DNA of 64,000 bases from positions 3,422,197 through 3,486,196 of the forward strand of contig OZ025209.1 of NCBI GenBank assembly GCA_964019055.1. The letters run 5' to 3'. Below are positions 32,801 to 44,800 of this stretch, piece after piece. Both the position numbers and the translations under genes were made by a program. This DNA is from Anthopleura xanthogrammica. Taxonomy: Eukaryota; Cnidaria; Anthozoa; Actiniaria; Actiniidae. The notes beneath the pieces were generated by a model. That model did not search any database. It had not been told where the DNA came from and saw only the letters and a program-made list of their open reading frames with translations. Position 1 is the stretch's first letter. Every line of letters starts with the position of its first letter.

Positions 32801-35800
32801 TTTGTTGTAATGATTTGCTGACATTGCAGCCATATTGGATGCCTATAGTTCATACCATCTATTATGTCCTGCTTTGGTCCTATTTAGGCTCTGCGTTGCA
32901 AGGTTCCCTTCATCCAACATGACCATCACCTTTTCTCATTATACAATCCATTGTTTTCCCGCCCTTTTAGACCACGTGGCTTGCTCTTGAATATTATATT
33001 GTCGTTTCCCACTGCAGCTTAAACAGAGAATCACGGCTTTTTCTTAAGGGAAAGAGATATTGGGAAACCGATTAAAACTAACATGCAACAAGGCCACCAC
33101 TTAAATTCAGTCGTATTAGAAATGATTACCCGACCAACGGTGAAGACTTTACTGACAACATAGCCGCCATACATATTAGCAAACCGCCACCAACATTTCA
33201 AAACTATTCAAATTAAAAACGTAATATAAAAGTCGATACATTAGAGGATAAATTTTTCTAACCTCCAATAAAAAAATATTTGCTTGCTTCTTCGAAGCTT
33301 TTAAAGGCACTCCATGTAGTTTTATTATTCTTATTGTTTGAACAATTGAGTTCCGTTTGTTTTGGGCTTAACTTTGAGTTTCAGCTGTCAAGTGGTTAAA
33401 GACGGAAACAGGTTCACATTCGCTAAAACATTTATATTCACAATTATTTCACTGACAATACCTTTGCGAAAAAATCTTAAAAGTCTTGGACTGTTGAGTC
33501 TAAGAATAAACCTAAGTAATTTATTTCGTCGTTACTAGAAATATATATATATTTTTTGAAGATATTGAATCTTTTGTGATTTACACACCAGAAACCATGC
33601 TGCCTTCTAGCTGAAACAAAAGAGATATTTTGAGAAAACTTTATTTAACTAAATTCAGGTTGCATGTGTTAACATTTTATTTTATCTGAATCAGATTTTG
33701 CCGGGGTGAAAACACTGGTCAACTATAGGAACAGGATCCAGCACCTTTGAAAAAAGATGTTGTTTCTTTTCCTAGTGACTGGATTTCGTCTTTTTTAGGA
33801 TAATTCTTAAGTTAGCCCAAGCACATAAGAGACTCCTAGTGTGTACTCATTATTATTTCAATAAGGTCGTTTTAATAACAGAAAAGAAAAAAGTCCTATG
33901 ATTTAGTCGTTGATAGAGACTGAGTTTAGTTTCACAATGTTGTAGCATCGTTGTTCTGCAGCCATTGATGCCGACATCTGTGTCACTCATTCAGATTTTT
34001 GGCGTTGTTCTTCTCGATAAAAAGTTCGTGATAATTCCGTCAAAACTTAACAAATTTGATTTGATTGTAACTTGAAATGTTACGGATTGGAAGTCCAACT
34101 AATATTTCAGAGTACGCATAAAATTGCTCCCAGCTGTCATTGCGTAATCTCAGTTTATAAGGAAACGATGGCCGAGGTAAGAGTGTACAAATTTTGTCGT
34201 TTCTTTGGTTTTAGACTTAAAAATAGCATAAAGAATTCGTATTACCGATTCAAAACGTCATTTAGGAGTCATTATAGTCTTTCTTTAGCCCTCCAAAGCT
34301 ATTTATATGGATATTTGACAAAATGCTTCTCTTTCATGGCCCATAGCAGTCACTTAGTCACTTGTTACGAATTTTTTTCATTTCAATCCATTTTAGTCTA
34401 TTGTTTAGATATTATGTCATGTTATATGTTGTCAAGGGTAATTATTCCTGTCCATTCAAGAACTCTGACCTCTCTAGCGGACTTTTTGTCAATTTTGTTT
34501 GCTCAGTTATTTCGAAAGAAAAGTTGTCCGTTTTCGTCTTTTGTTACTTTGACCGTTTGGCCCATGACGTCATGATGAGCCAGAAGTGATGACAATTTAT
34601 GCGCCCCAAAGAAACCAAGAAATCTCATCAATTTGTTCTCATAAAACCGTTAAAATAACTTGATTTCCTTTCTTTATGTAAACCTTTCCACGAAAATGAA
34701 CTCGTCTTTGCCTAGTAATGCTATTTTTATCGAAAGGATAATAATAATTTGATTCAGTTTTTGTTTAGAAGTCTCTTTGTTAGAAAATTTAATATGGAAT
34801 TTTGTTTACCTTCAATGTTTACTTTAACGAGCGAGGAGCCTATAAAATTTCAGTTAGCAAAGTTGGATTCCGTAAGGATTTGTCTGTGTAAACTTTGTGG
34901 ATTCAAGATTGATTCGTAAAACAACCATCTGAAGACTGCCACCAAAGACTACTCTTATGTGTTTGAAGTCCTACATCCATTAGCGCCATGTTTTGAGATT
35001 TTCGTTCGATAATATCGGAAATAGAAGCGACGAGGATCGATATCTAAAGCTAACCAAAGGAAGAGTAATCGTGTTGTAAGTCACGAGTGTGGTAAACATT
35101 ATTGACTGTGGATTTAACATTCAAGGACTGAGTTACAACTGCTCAATACGACCTGTTGTGGCAAAACATACCTTAACTACTACCGAAATACTACATTTGA
35201 TATGTTGTTATGGCCTTCCAACAAGGTTAAACCCAAAGCAAAGACATAATTCGCACTGTTTTAGACCTGGCTTGCGTCTTTTGCTCGTAAACTCGACACG
35301 TAACTGCATCCGGCATTTTTTGCCACCAAATTCCATGGACTTCGTTGCTTCTTTCTTGTTACATTCTGAAGTGTTTTAACACTAACATAGTATCCGGTGG
35401 AGAGTCTACTGTATCATGCTATTTGGAGGAGAACAGTTTGTTTATAGGGTTGCTTATGGCAGCAAGACTCAAACAACGTATTCCTGAATCTTGGCATTTT
35501 GGCACTATACTAGCTTGGCCCTTTGATACCTTGAATTAGAGCCGAGATGGGCCCAAAATGAAACGCCATGTTATTTATAACAAATCTTTGAACAGTTCAT
35601 CCTCAAAAGGAAATGTTTTTGGAATCAATAGCTGGGTAAGTCTGGGGAAAATACCTCTTTTAATCTAATTAAAAGTGAAAGAAATACAGCCATGACCGCG
35701 TTGGCTTCTGTCAAAGTGAGTAAAGATTGTCTTTTCTGGCGTTACCTCTACAGATAGTTTCCAAGAGCAACGCGAAACGCTTCCCAAAATCAAGAGTTTC

Positions 35801-38800
35801 AAACGATTTTTCGTCACATAGAGGAGCATAATATTTAGTTTTTGTGACTATTACCAAAAAAACCCGTGACTAAGAAATAAATATTTAATAGGCTGCACTA
35901 TAAAGCTTATTTTTTATAAAGACAGCAATTTACCGAAACAAAAGCTGCCATTAACTACTTATTCTAATGACACAATCACTCGTCTATCCTCTCAGAATTC
36001 CTTAGTACAAGCTATGAGTGTCTAAGAGCTTAATGTTGTAGAGTTTGTTTTGAACATTTTGAATATATTAGGCCATTTTCTTTTACTCAGCCAAACCATT
36101 TGTGTGTCAACAAAAAATGTTGTCAACCAAGAAGCCATTCACTTGTTACTTCGATTGAAACAAATTGTCGACACGTTTTCTAAGCGGAAAAGGAATGCAA
36201 AATGGTGTCTTGGATGCTTGTCTGGCGTCTTTTTTTGTATCACATTAACCTAATTTCTTGAATTAGTTTATCGTTATACTGTTTCGAATATCCGATGAGA
36301 GGATTTAATACTGTAAATATTATCACATTCTTTAACAATTTGATTATTTTGCAATTATTTTGATGGCATTCCTGTTTTGACGCAGTAGTGGATGACCCTC
36401 TTCCGCTCATTATCGGACGCATTTTAATAGTAATGTTAAATTTTTAAACCCTATAATAACTCTATCTCTTGCAGATAATATTTCTCTTGCGACTCGATAG
36501 CTTAATGATAATCAAGGAATATAGCTGTTAAATGACTTATAGATAACGTTATCACTGACCTTCAGTTGTGGTTTAATGAGGATTAGTTCTGTTGTATACT
36601 GAACCACTGATGAAACAGCTCACATTTTCACATTAGTTAAACTCTTAAAAAGGTTATCAAATGTGTGAGATTGTGAAGCGAAACGTTAATAGTTTTTTAG
36701 ATGTTTGCCTTACATTCTTTTTCAACACTAACTTTTTGGGGAAAACTGAACTCGGTGTAAAAATTTTATCTTGTCAATGATTATTTTTGTTTGCTTGTTT
36801 CTATCTTGTTAGCTCCTTGAAAATTATTATTATCTTTATTATTACTATTATTATCCTCATTATTATTATTTTCTTTCTTGATTTGTATTTTACCCAAGTT
36901 TTTCTTTTTCTTTGTCGTCCCGCCAAATCTAACTAACTTACCTACCAACACAAAGTGGTAAGCGCGTCCAAAAGCCCGCCAAAACCTCATTTCCTCGATT
37001 GTCTATGTGGGGGTTCTCTCGGTAGCCTTTTTGCTCTAACCTTATAGGACTCTGTTCAACTCTGGTCAACTCCCCGCTTAACCGATGATGGTTGGTGAAA
37101 GGGGTTGTGAATGTCGAACCATTAAGGTCTAAACTCATGCAGAGTAATGGAAATATCGCAGTATGCGACCGGTGTTAGAATTTGTTTTGTCTTTTCTCGC
37201 CTGAATTATTAAAAAACCTGGCAGTGTTGAAAAATTGTTGGTAGTTGAGCAGGAGGTCGGGAACCTATTTAACTTAGCGTTGGTCGCTGGTCTTCTGGAA
37301 ATTTCCTAATTTTATGCCTTTGTACTGTCGTTTGTACTCAGCGCCAGGTTATCCAGCTGTACTGAGAGAAACAAGTGCAAATCAAAGTCAAAGATATTTT
37401 TTCCTCGGACAATTGGCTTTCTCAGTTTGACAAAATTTTACAGGAAAAAAACATCGTAAATATACTATGTACTGTTGGTCGGCTGACAGTGTTTTGAAAA
37501 CTCATAGCGGCAGGTTTCAGTGTACTAGAGAAACAAGTGTACATTAAAATCAAAGACTGATATCGCATTTCTGTCCTCGTACAATTAGCTTTCTCAGTTT
37601 CAGTTGACGAAACTTCAGTACAAAAAAAATATATGGTAAATATACCTATCCGTACTTGCTGTAAACTCTGAGATTTAAGATATAAAAGTCGTTTTGTTCA
37701 TTGAGCATCAGAAAGCATCAGATCCTTGTAGGATTTTTCGAAACGTGATTTACGATTTTAGAGCCATGTTTCAGTGAATGTAAACTATGCCCCTCTCAGT
37801 CCTTTTGTATATTCACTTTTGTTTGTCGTTTTTTTTTCTCAGGCCCACTATAGGCAAGGTGTTGCTCTTCAGTGCCTTGGACGACATGCTGAAGCACTCG
37901 CTGCTTTCTCGACCGCGCTTGCGAACGACGAAAAGAGCCCTCAACTTCTTAACACCCTCGTGGATGCAGCAATGAAGTCACCACTGAAAGGTAAGTCAGA
38001 TCATGAGGATATTATAGTGGAATAAGGGATGTGCACCAATAGACTCATTAAAGCGGTTGAGAAAAGTAGGACCTTTTTCTGTATGTGGCAGCCATTTTGC
38101 ACTGCCCCACATGCCTCATCTCCATGTCAAGACGCGGATATTTGTCAGTAATATCTTCTGTTTTGTCTTACTCTACAGATACACTGGAACCAATATGCGA
38201 ACATCTAAAGACAATGAAATTAGATCGCAGCCCATTTGTAATCATTTCTGTGATTGGGCAAGAGTTATTGTCGATTGGTCACATTGCTGTTGCTGTTGGG
38301 TGCCTCGAAGCCGCTCTCAAGATCGACGCATGTGGTCTCAGATTACGAGGATCTGTGATCTCAGCTCTCAGTACTGCCTACTGGAAACTAGGTAATATCA
38401 GCAAGGCCGAAGAGTACATGAAACAAGATCTTGAGACCTCGCAGTCACTCGGCGATAAGGCAGGGGAGTGTCGAGCGCATGGAAACCTTGGAGGAGCGTA
38501 CTACGCACAGAGGAACCTCGACAAAGCTTTAGAACATCATCGAAAACAACTCGAAATCGCAATGAAACTTAAGGATCGAAAATCAGCGGCTCTGGCGTTA
38601 AGCTCTTTAGGACACATTTATGTTGCAGACTGTGACTACAGTGATGCCCTAAGCAGTCATAAGAAGGCATCAGTCATGTATAAGGAACTTGGAGACCGTT
38701 TATCAGAGGCGCGCGAGTTGGGTAACGTAGGAGCGGTGCATTTATTGTTGGGACAGTACGAAGAAGCCATTCAATGTCATCAGGAACATTTAGATATTGC

Positions 38801-41800
38801 TATTGAATTGGAAGACAAGACAGAAGAAGGAAAGGCATACAGTGACTTGGGCAGCGCGTATCATTATAAAAGAGACTTTGATAAAGCGGTACACTTCCAT
38901 AAGCTTGTTCTAGATATCGCGAAGGAGACCGAGGACTTGTCGATGGAAGCACGAGCACACGCTGGTCTAGGACACGCCTTTAGGTGTAAGGGAGACGTCG
39001 ATCAGTGTCGTGCATACCACGAAAAACAGCTCGAAGTTTCGGTTCGGTCAAAAGACCGCGCAACAGAGGGACGAGCACTCTCTAATTTAGGAATCATATT
39101 TCAGCATCAGGCGCAGTACCAACAAGCACTGAAACTCCACAAGGCTCATCTAGCGATATGTAAAGAATTAAGTGATAGAGCGGGACAGGGGCGCGCGTAC
39201 GGGAACATGGGCTGCGCCTACAGCGCTCTGGGTCGATACGACCAAGCGATCAAATTCCATAAACAAGAACTTATCATATCCAGAGAGGTAAACGATCGCG
39301 CCTCCGAGGCCTGTACACATGGTAACCTAGCGGTGGCATACCAAGCAACTGGCGGCCTTGATAAAGCTTTAAAACACTACCAACAGCATCTAGCAGTATC
39401 AATTGAGCTCAAGGACAAGAATAACGAGAATATAGCTCTAAGTAATTTGGGAAACTTCTTCAGTTCGTGTGGTGAATTCGAGAATGCTCTCCCTTTTTAT
39501 GAGAAATTTTTATCGATTTCGAAACAGTTGCGGGACAAAATTAATGAATGTAAAGCATGCCAAAATCTTGGATTTGCGCATTATTCTCTTGGGAATTATT
39601 CCGAGGCAATCGAGTTCTATGAGAGGAACATAGCTTTAGCTTCGGATCTTGATGATCGGACTAGCCTCGCGAGGGCGTATTGTAACATTGGTCTCGCGTA
39701 CAGCGCTCTTGGAAATTACGACAGAGCTTTGGAATTGCAGCAGAAATTTTTAAGAGTTTCGAATGAGACAAACGACGCGCTCGGAGTTTTCAAAGCTCAT
39801 GGGAACATTGGGGATATTTTTATGGTTTTGGGTGACGTAGAGAAAGGAATAGAGAATTACAAGAAGCAGTTGAAGCTAGCGGAGTCAATGAATGATGTGA
39901 GCTTACTCGGAGATGCATATGGGAAACTCGGTAGCTCGTATAGAACGGTAAAGGAAGCAGGTTTAGCTCTCGACTGTCACCAGCGTGAGCTGAACGCCAG
40001 ACGACAAGCGAACGATATGTTGGGAACGTACAGAGCATTTGGGAATTTGGGGTCGAATTATTTGATGATGCATCAATATGACGACGCTTATGAATGTTTC
40101 TTTGAACAACTTAATATCGCGAATCAACTTGGTGACAACGACTTAGAGTTAAAAGTGTTTGGCAATTTAGGGCTTTGTAGGAGCAATTCAGGAGATTATA
40201 AGGAAGCCTTAGGATTCTTTGAGCGTCAAATTGCTTCTTTAGAACCGATACCTGAAGCGTACTTAGATATTGGGCGTGTCCATGGTAACCTTGGCGAATG
40301 CTATCACAAGCTAGGTAACCATGCGATGGCTGTTCAGAATTTCGAGAAGTACTTAGTAGCCGCGCAGCAAGCCGAAAGTGGGGCTGACCAGGACAAAGCG
40401 TACCGTGGGCTCGGCAACGCTCATAGAGCTATGGGGGATTTACAACAAGCTTTGGTTTGCTTTGAGAAGAGGTTAGTCATCGCACACGACTTGACGGACG
40501 TCAGCTCCAAAGGCGCTGCGTATGGGGAATTAGGCAACCTTCACAAGACCCTTGGCAATTACAAACAGGCCATAACGTGCTTTGAGCATCAACTTACCTA
40601 TGCTAAAGAATCTGGTGACGTAGGAAGCGAGGGAGACGCGTTATCAGGGCTCGGCCTCGTAAACCAGAAGATGGGTGAGTACGAGAAAGCACTGAAATAC
40701 CACGAAAAGGAAGTTCAAATCGCCGATCAGTTGAATGAAAACAAGCGGAGGGCGTTGGCTTATCATCACTTAGGGACAACCTACGAGGTTTTGGGGAGCC
40801 ACAAACAAGCTGTCACCTATCAGGAACAATACCTCAAACTAGCTGCGCAAATGGGAGACCAAGTTGCGAAGTGTCAGGCGTATATAAGTCTTGGAAGGAC
40901 GTACCATGCTATTGGGAGCTATTCCAAGGCTATCTCCTTCCTACAACAGGGTCTGACCATTGCCGAGTCTCTCGGACGGTATGAGGACGAGGCTCGCATA
41001 CGTCATAGACTTGGCTTGTCGTTAATGGCCAATAAGCAGCTAGAAGCCGCGCATGATCAGTTGAAGCTTGCCGCAGAGATTTTGGAGGATATCCGTAGGG
41101 ACGTTGTCAGCAACGGTGAATTCAAAGTCTCGTTGTACGAACTACAAGCAGCGTGTTATCAGGTACTTCAACGAGTTCTTGTCGCCATGGGACAACATGT
41201 CGAAGCACTTGCTGTAGCAGAACGCGCCAGAACCAGGGGATTCGTAGATCTGCTCCTAGAACGACAAGTAGGGACCAACTCTCGTATGGATATAACTTTG
41301 GAAAACGCATTCAAAACGGCCGAACATATCATGGACTTTGTCAGGAGTCAAAAAGCCAGTATTCTATACTACTCGATTGCCGCTGGACATTTATACAGTT
41401 GGCTATTAAACCCCAAAGATGGACTCGTGAAGTTTTGTGACAACATTGTAGCTGATGGTGATACTGATGATAATCTTCTTGATTTAGAGCAGAGTATGAG
41501 TGGAGATTACTCTCACACGGCGTCGTTACTGGATTCTTTCATTACACAAGTACGTGATGCCCTGGGTGTTGAACCGCATTTGAACCTCGAAAGATCCTCG
41601 AGCACAGCAGAAAATGACTTGGAGGAGACCTGGGACCAAGACAACATCCTTGAACTATCATCCATACGATCATACCTGTCAGCGGATGAAGACGATGATG
41701 CCATGAGCATAACATCGATGCCAGGAAGACCGGGCTCGTTCTCAACTCCCCGAAGCAAATACAAGAATATCAGGGGTAGTGTGGGGAAGATGAATGGTGT

Positions 41801-44800
41801 TCGGTCTGGCGGGAAGAAACATGGACGTTCCAGCAAACCACCATTACGTGCTCTCTACGATCTCTTGATTTCTTCGATGGAAGAAGCGTTCCCTCCAGAG
41901 TCGACGTTTGAGAACGATGGCTCTGAGCTGGTATTAGTCCTCCAGGGTGATCTCTACCTCGTACCGTTCGCTGTCCTGCGCGGCAGTCTATCCAAAGAAC
42001 CTTTATTCCGTCGTTTTAGATTGAGCGTTGTTCCCTCTCTTCAAGCCTTACGTTCCAGTAACAAAGCAGCAAACAAATTCAGTAGTACAAAAATCGATCC
42101 CTCGTCGGTATTGGTCGTCGGTAATCCGAATGTCCCCGCAACGTTCGGGCAGTGGGCGTCAAATCCGAACGCCGAACACGAAGCGAAGATCGTAGCTGAA
42201 TTGTTTAAGATTTCGCCACTTCTCGGAGCTGACGCAACGAAAAACGAAGTCATTGACAAATTACCGAAATCCCAATGCGTTCACTTTGCAACTCATGTTT
42301 CCTGGAAGCTTGCTGCTGTAATTCTCTCACCAAATTCATCAGGGAAGAAAGTCAACTCGTCTCCTTTGAGCCCTAACAGCGAAGGGCTAGAACTGCTTGA
42401 AGAGAGCGACGATTCTCCTCCTCTTTCGGACTTTTTGTTAACAGCAGCTGACATATTAAATTTACAACTGTCAACAAAGCTTGTTGTTGTCGGCGCAGCT
42501 TACAGCCATTCGTCCAAGAACCGTATTACTTCAGATGGGTTAATTGGCCTTACGCGGGCTTTTCTAGCAGCCGGGGTGCAATGTCTTCTCGTAGCGCTGT
42601 GGCCTGTGCCGGATTTAGCCTGTAAACTTCTACTGAAAGCCTTCTACGGTGCTTTACTCAGAGGGATGAAAGCCAGTCATGCTTTGAGTCAAGCCATGCA
42701 CGTCGTTCAGAAGACTAAGCAGTTTTCTCATCCTTCAAACTGGGCTGGTTTTGTTCTGATTGGAGGTGATTCTACCTTGGCTAACAAGGAGGTCAAGATA
42801 AGTGATGCCTTTGCTCTTCTCCTCAACAATCCCAAGTACTACAGAGAAGCCATGAAAGTATTAGTACATTTGGTAAGTTTGAAACATACTGGGGAAAATA
42901 CTTACAGAGGAAGTACGCGGGAGTGAATTTAAGATGGATCTAGAGGTTAAAGAATGCGGGAAATTGTATCTCCCAGGGCATTCAACAGTACGTGGAGAAA
43001 CCCCACCTCGAATTCAAAGATCTACCTTTGTGATGAGGGTACTCGTAGACATAGATGGAGTCTGGGTATGGTTAAGTTAAGTTAGGTTAGTTAGATTCAG
43101 TCAGGGTCTAAAGTTTTCGGATCGAGCCTTTCTTTGTTTGATGTATGATGTACCCCACTGACGTAGGGAGGGAGGCGGGTATGTGCTCCCCCAAATTTTT
43201 GGTAATTAGTTTTTATTCTAGGTGCCCCCCAGATCCTGGATCCTCGCTACGCCACTTGTCGGATTGGGTTTAGTTTAATCAAGAAAGCATACATGAATAT
43301 TTATGCTCTCTTGTTTCAATTGAGTTGGGGTAGTCTGAGTTGAGATGAGTTTTAAGTGATATTATTTCCAAGTATATCTTAGAAAACCGAGTAAAAAAAA
43401 ACCCAAAAGCCATTCGTTTTTACCGGAAGATCTACAATCTATACCAATAGACCTCATCGGCTTGGGGTAATGTTGTGCCATTTCAGACCACGTGTCATTC
43501 TCTTGAGAATAAGATTCTTTGTTTGAGTTGTATCCATATTCATGTGTCTTCTCATGCACAACCGTTAAACAATGAAATGATACTCTGGGGAATGACACGT
43601 GGTCTGAAATGGGACAACATTACACCCAAGCCGATGAGGTCTATTGTAATGTGAACTAATATACCATGTAAACAACTACTAGATTGACAAGGCAACGCAG
43701 CGCCTGCGACATGGACAGCGGTCTTCCATGTACACAGCCGAAGCAAGCATCAATGCTAAAGTCAAAGGAGTCAATGGTTGGCGTGAACTTCTGTCTACCT
43801 GTGGATTCAGATTTCAGAAGGCCAAGAATGGGATCCCTGACTCTGTGTTCTTTCCTTCGTCGTCTAGTCAATTCTCGGAACGTCTTTCCACAGCTAGTAA
43901 CCACCTACACGCCTTTCTAGGTAACTTAACCACAATTTTTCGAATTTTTTAAATTCATGTTTCATTTAAAACGAAAACACGACGTTGGGATTACTTACAA
44001 GCTTCATTGCTAACGTTGCTTGAAAAGAAAAGTTGAGCAGAAGAATAAGCATTGTAGCCAAAAAAAAGCAAAAAAAATTCTCCTAAAAAGGATTCATATG
44101 GCAGCGGTGGGATTCGAACCCACGCCTCTTTCGAGACTGGTGCCTAAAACCAGCGCCTTAGACCACTCGGCCACGCTACCGATATATTATTCTCTAATTA
44201 TTTTATGTGTCTGATTATAGGCCTTAGTCCGTCGACTCTACAAGCACTTGCAAAGCTGGCTTACGAACATGACGTGGGCCTTGCTCTGATAAACCTCGTA
44301 AGTAGCTCTCAAATTTGAAAAAAAAAGACTTCCATTTCGGTCTAAAGCTATGGACAGACAGTGCAACATTGCTCGTAACGTTGCGGGCAATCGATGTTGT
44401 CAGTGAGCCATGTCAAATGACACAATTTGTCGCACGCAATGTTGCTGAGGTAGAAAACGATCCTACTTCAGCAACATTTTCTGGAATATTGCGCGCAATG
44501 TTGCACCGTTTGTTCGCGCCTTAAGAAGCGTTGTTTGTAACAAATGCCTAAAGTTCTTGCGCCTTTCCAAAAGCAGGAGTTATTTACGTCCACTTGGATT
44601 CACCGCGGCGCGCATTGTACTGTGGGATTTGTAGTCCAAAACAAAGCGCAATCTTTTTAATCCAAGGTGTCCAATGGTGCATAGCATTAATTAGATGTGG
44701 GCATCGCCGCAGTCTCACCGCAATCGTTTTTAGGGTCGTCCCGCGATACGGGGCCGGGAGACTAGCACCGCCCGCCAATGCCAATAATAAAAATCGTGTA

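Larger units (their letters stand above)
24471..37842 (+). other. Long second intron of TTC28, 13.4 kb
   Basis: No coding exon with conserved sequence was found. The intron contains the palindromic repeat at 26098-26192, inverted-repeat elements at 27278-27464, 30111-30378 and 31545-31782, a partial 43447-type MITE end near 32965, and a possible alternative first exon ending at 34176. The open frame at 34072-34575 has no family resemblance and spans that donor; I do not treat it as a gene. The rest is AT-rich and unremarkable. Confidence 0.6.

Noticed and set aside
34072..34575. 167-residue open frame in TTC28 intron 2
   Set aside because: Composition looks random (many Cys/Phe/Ser/Tyr), there is no motif, and it runs through a good splice donor.
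41513..41836. Antisense open frames opposite the TTC28 large exon
   Set aside because: They mirror codon bias of the real exon and show no domain.
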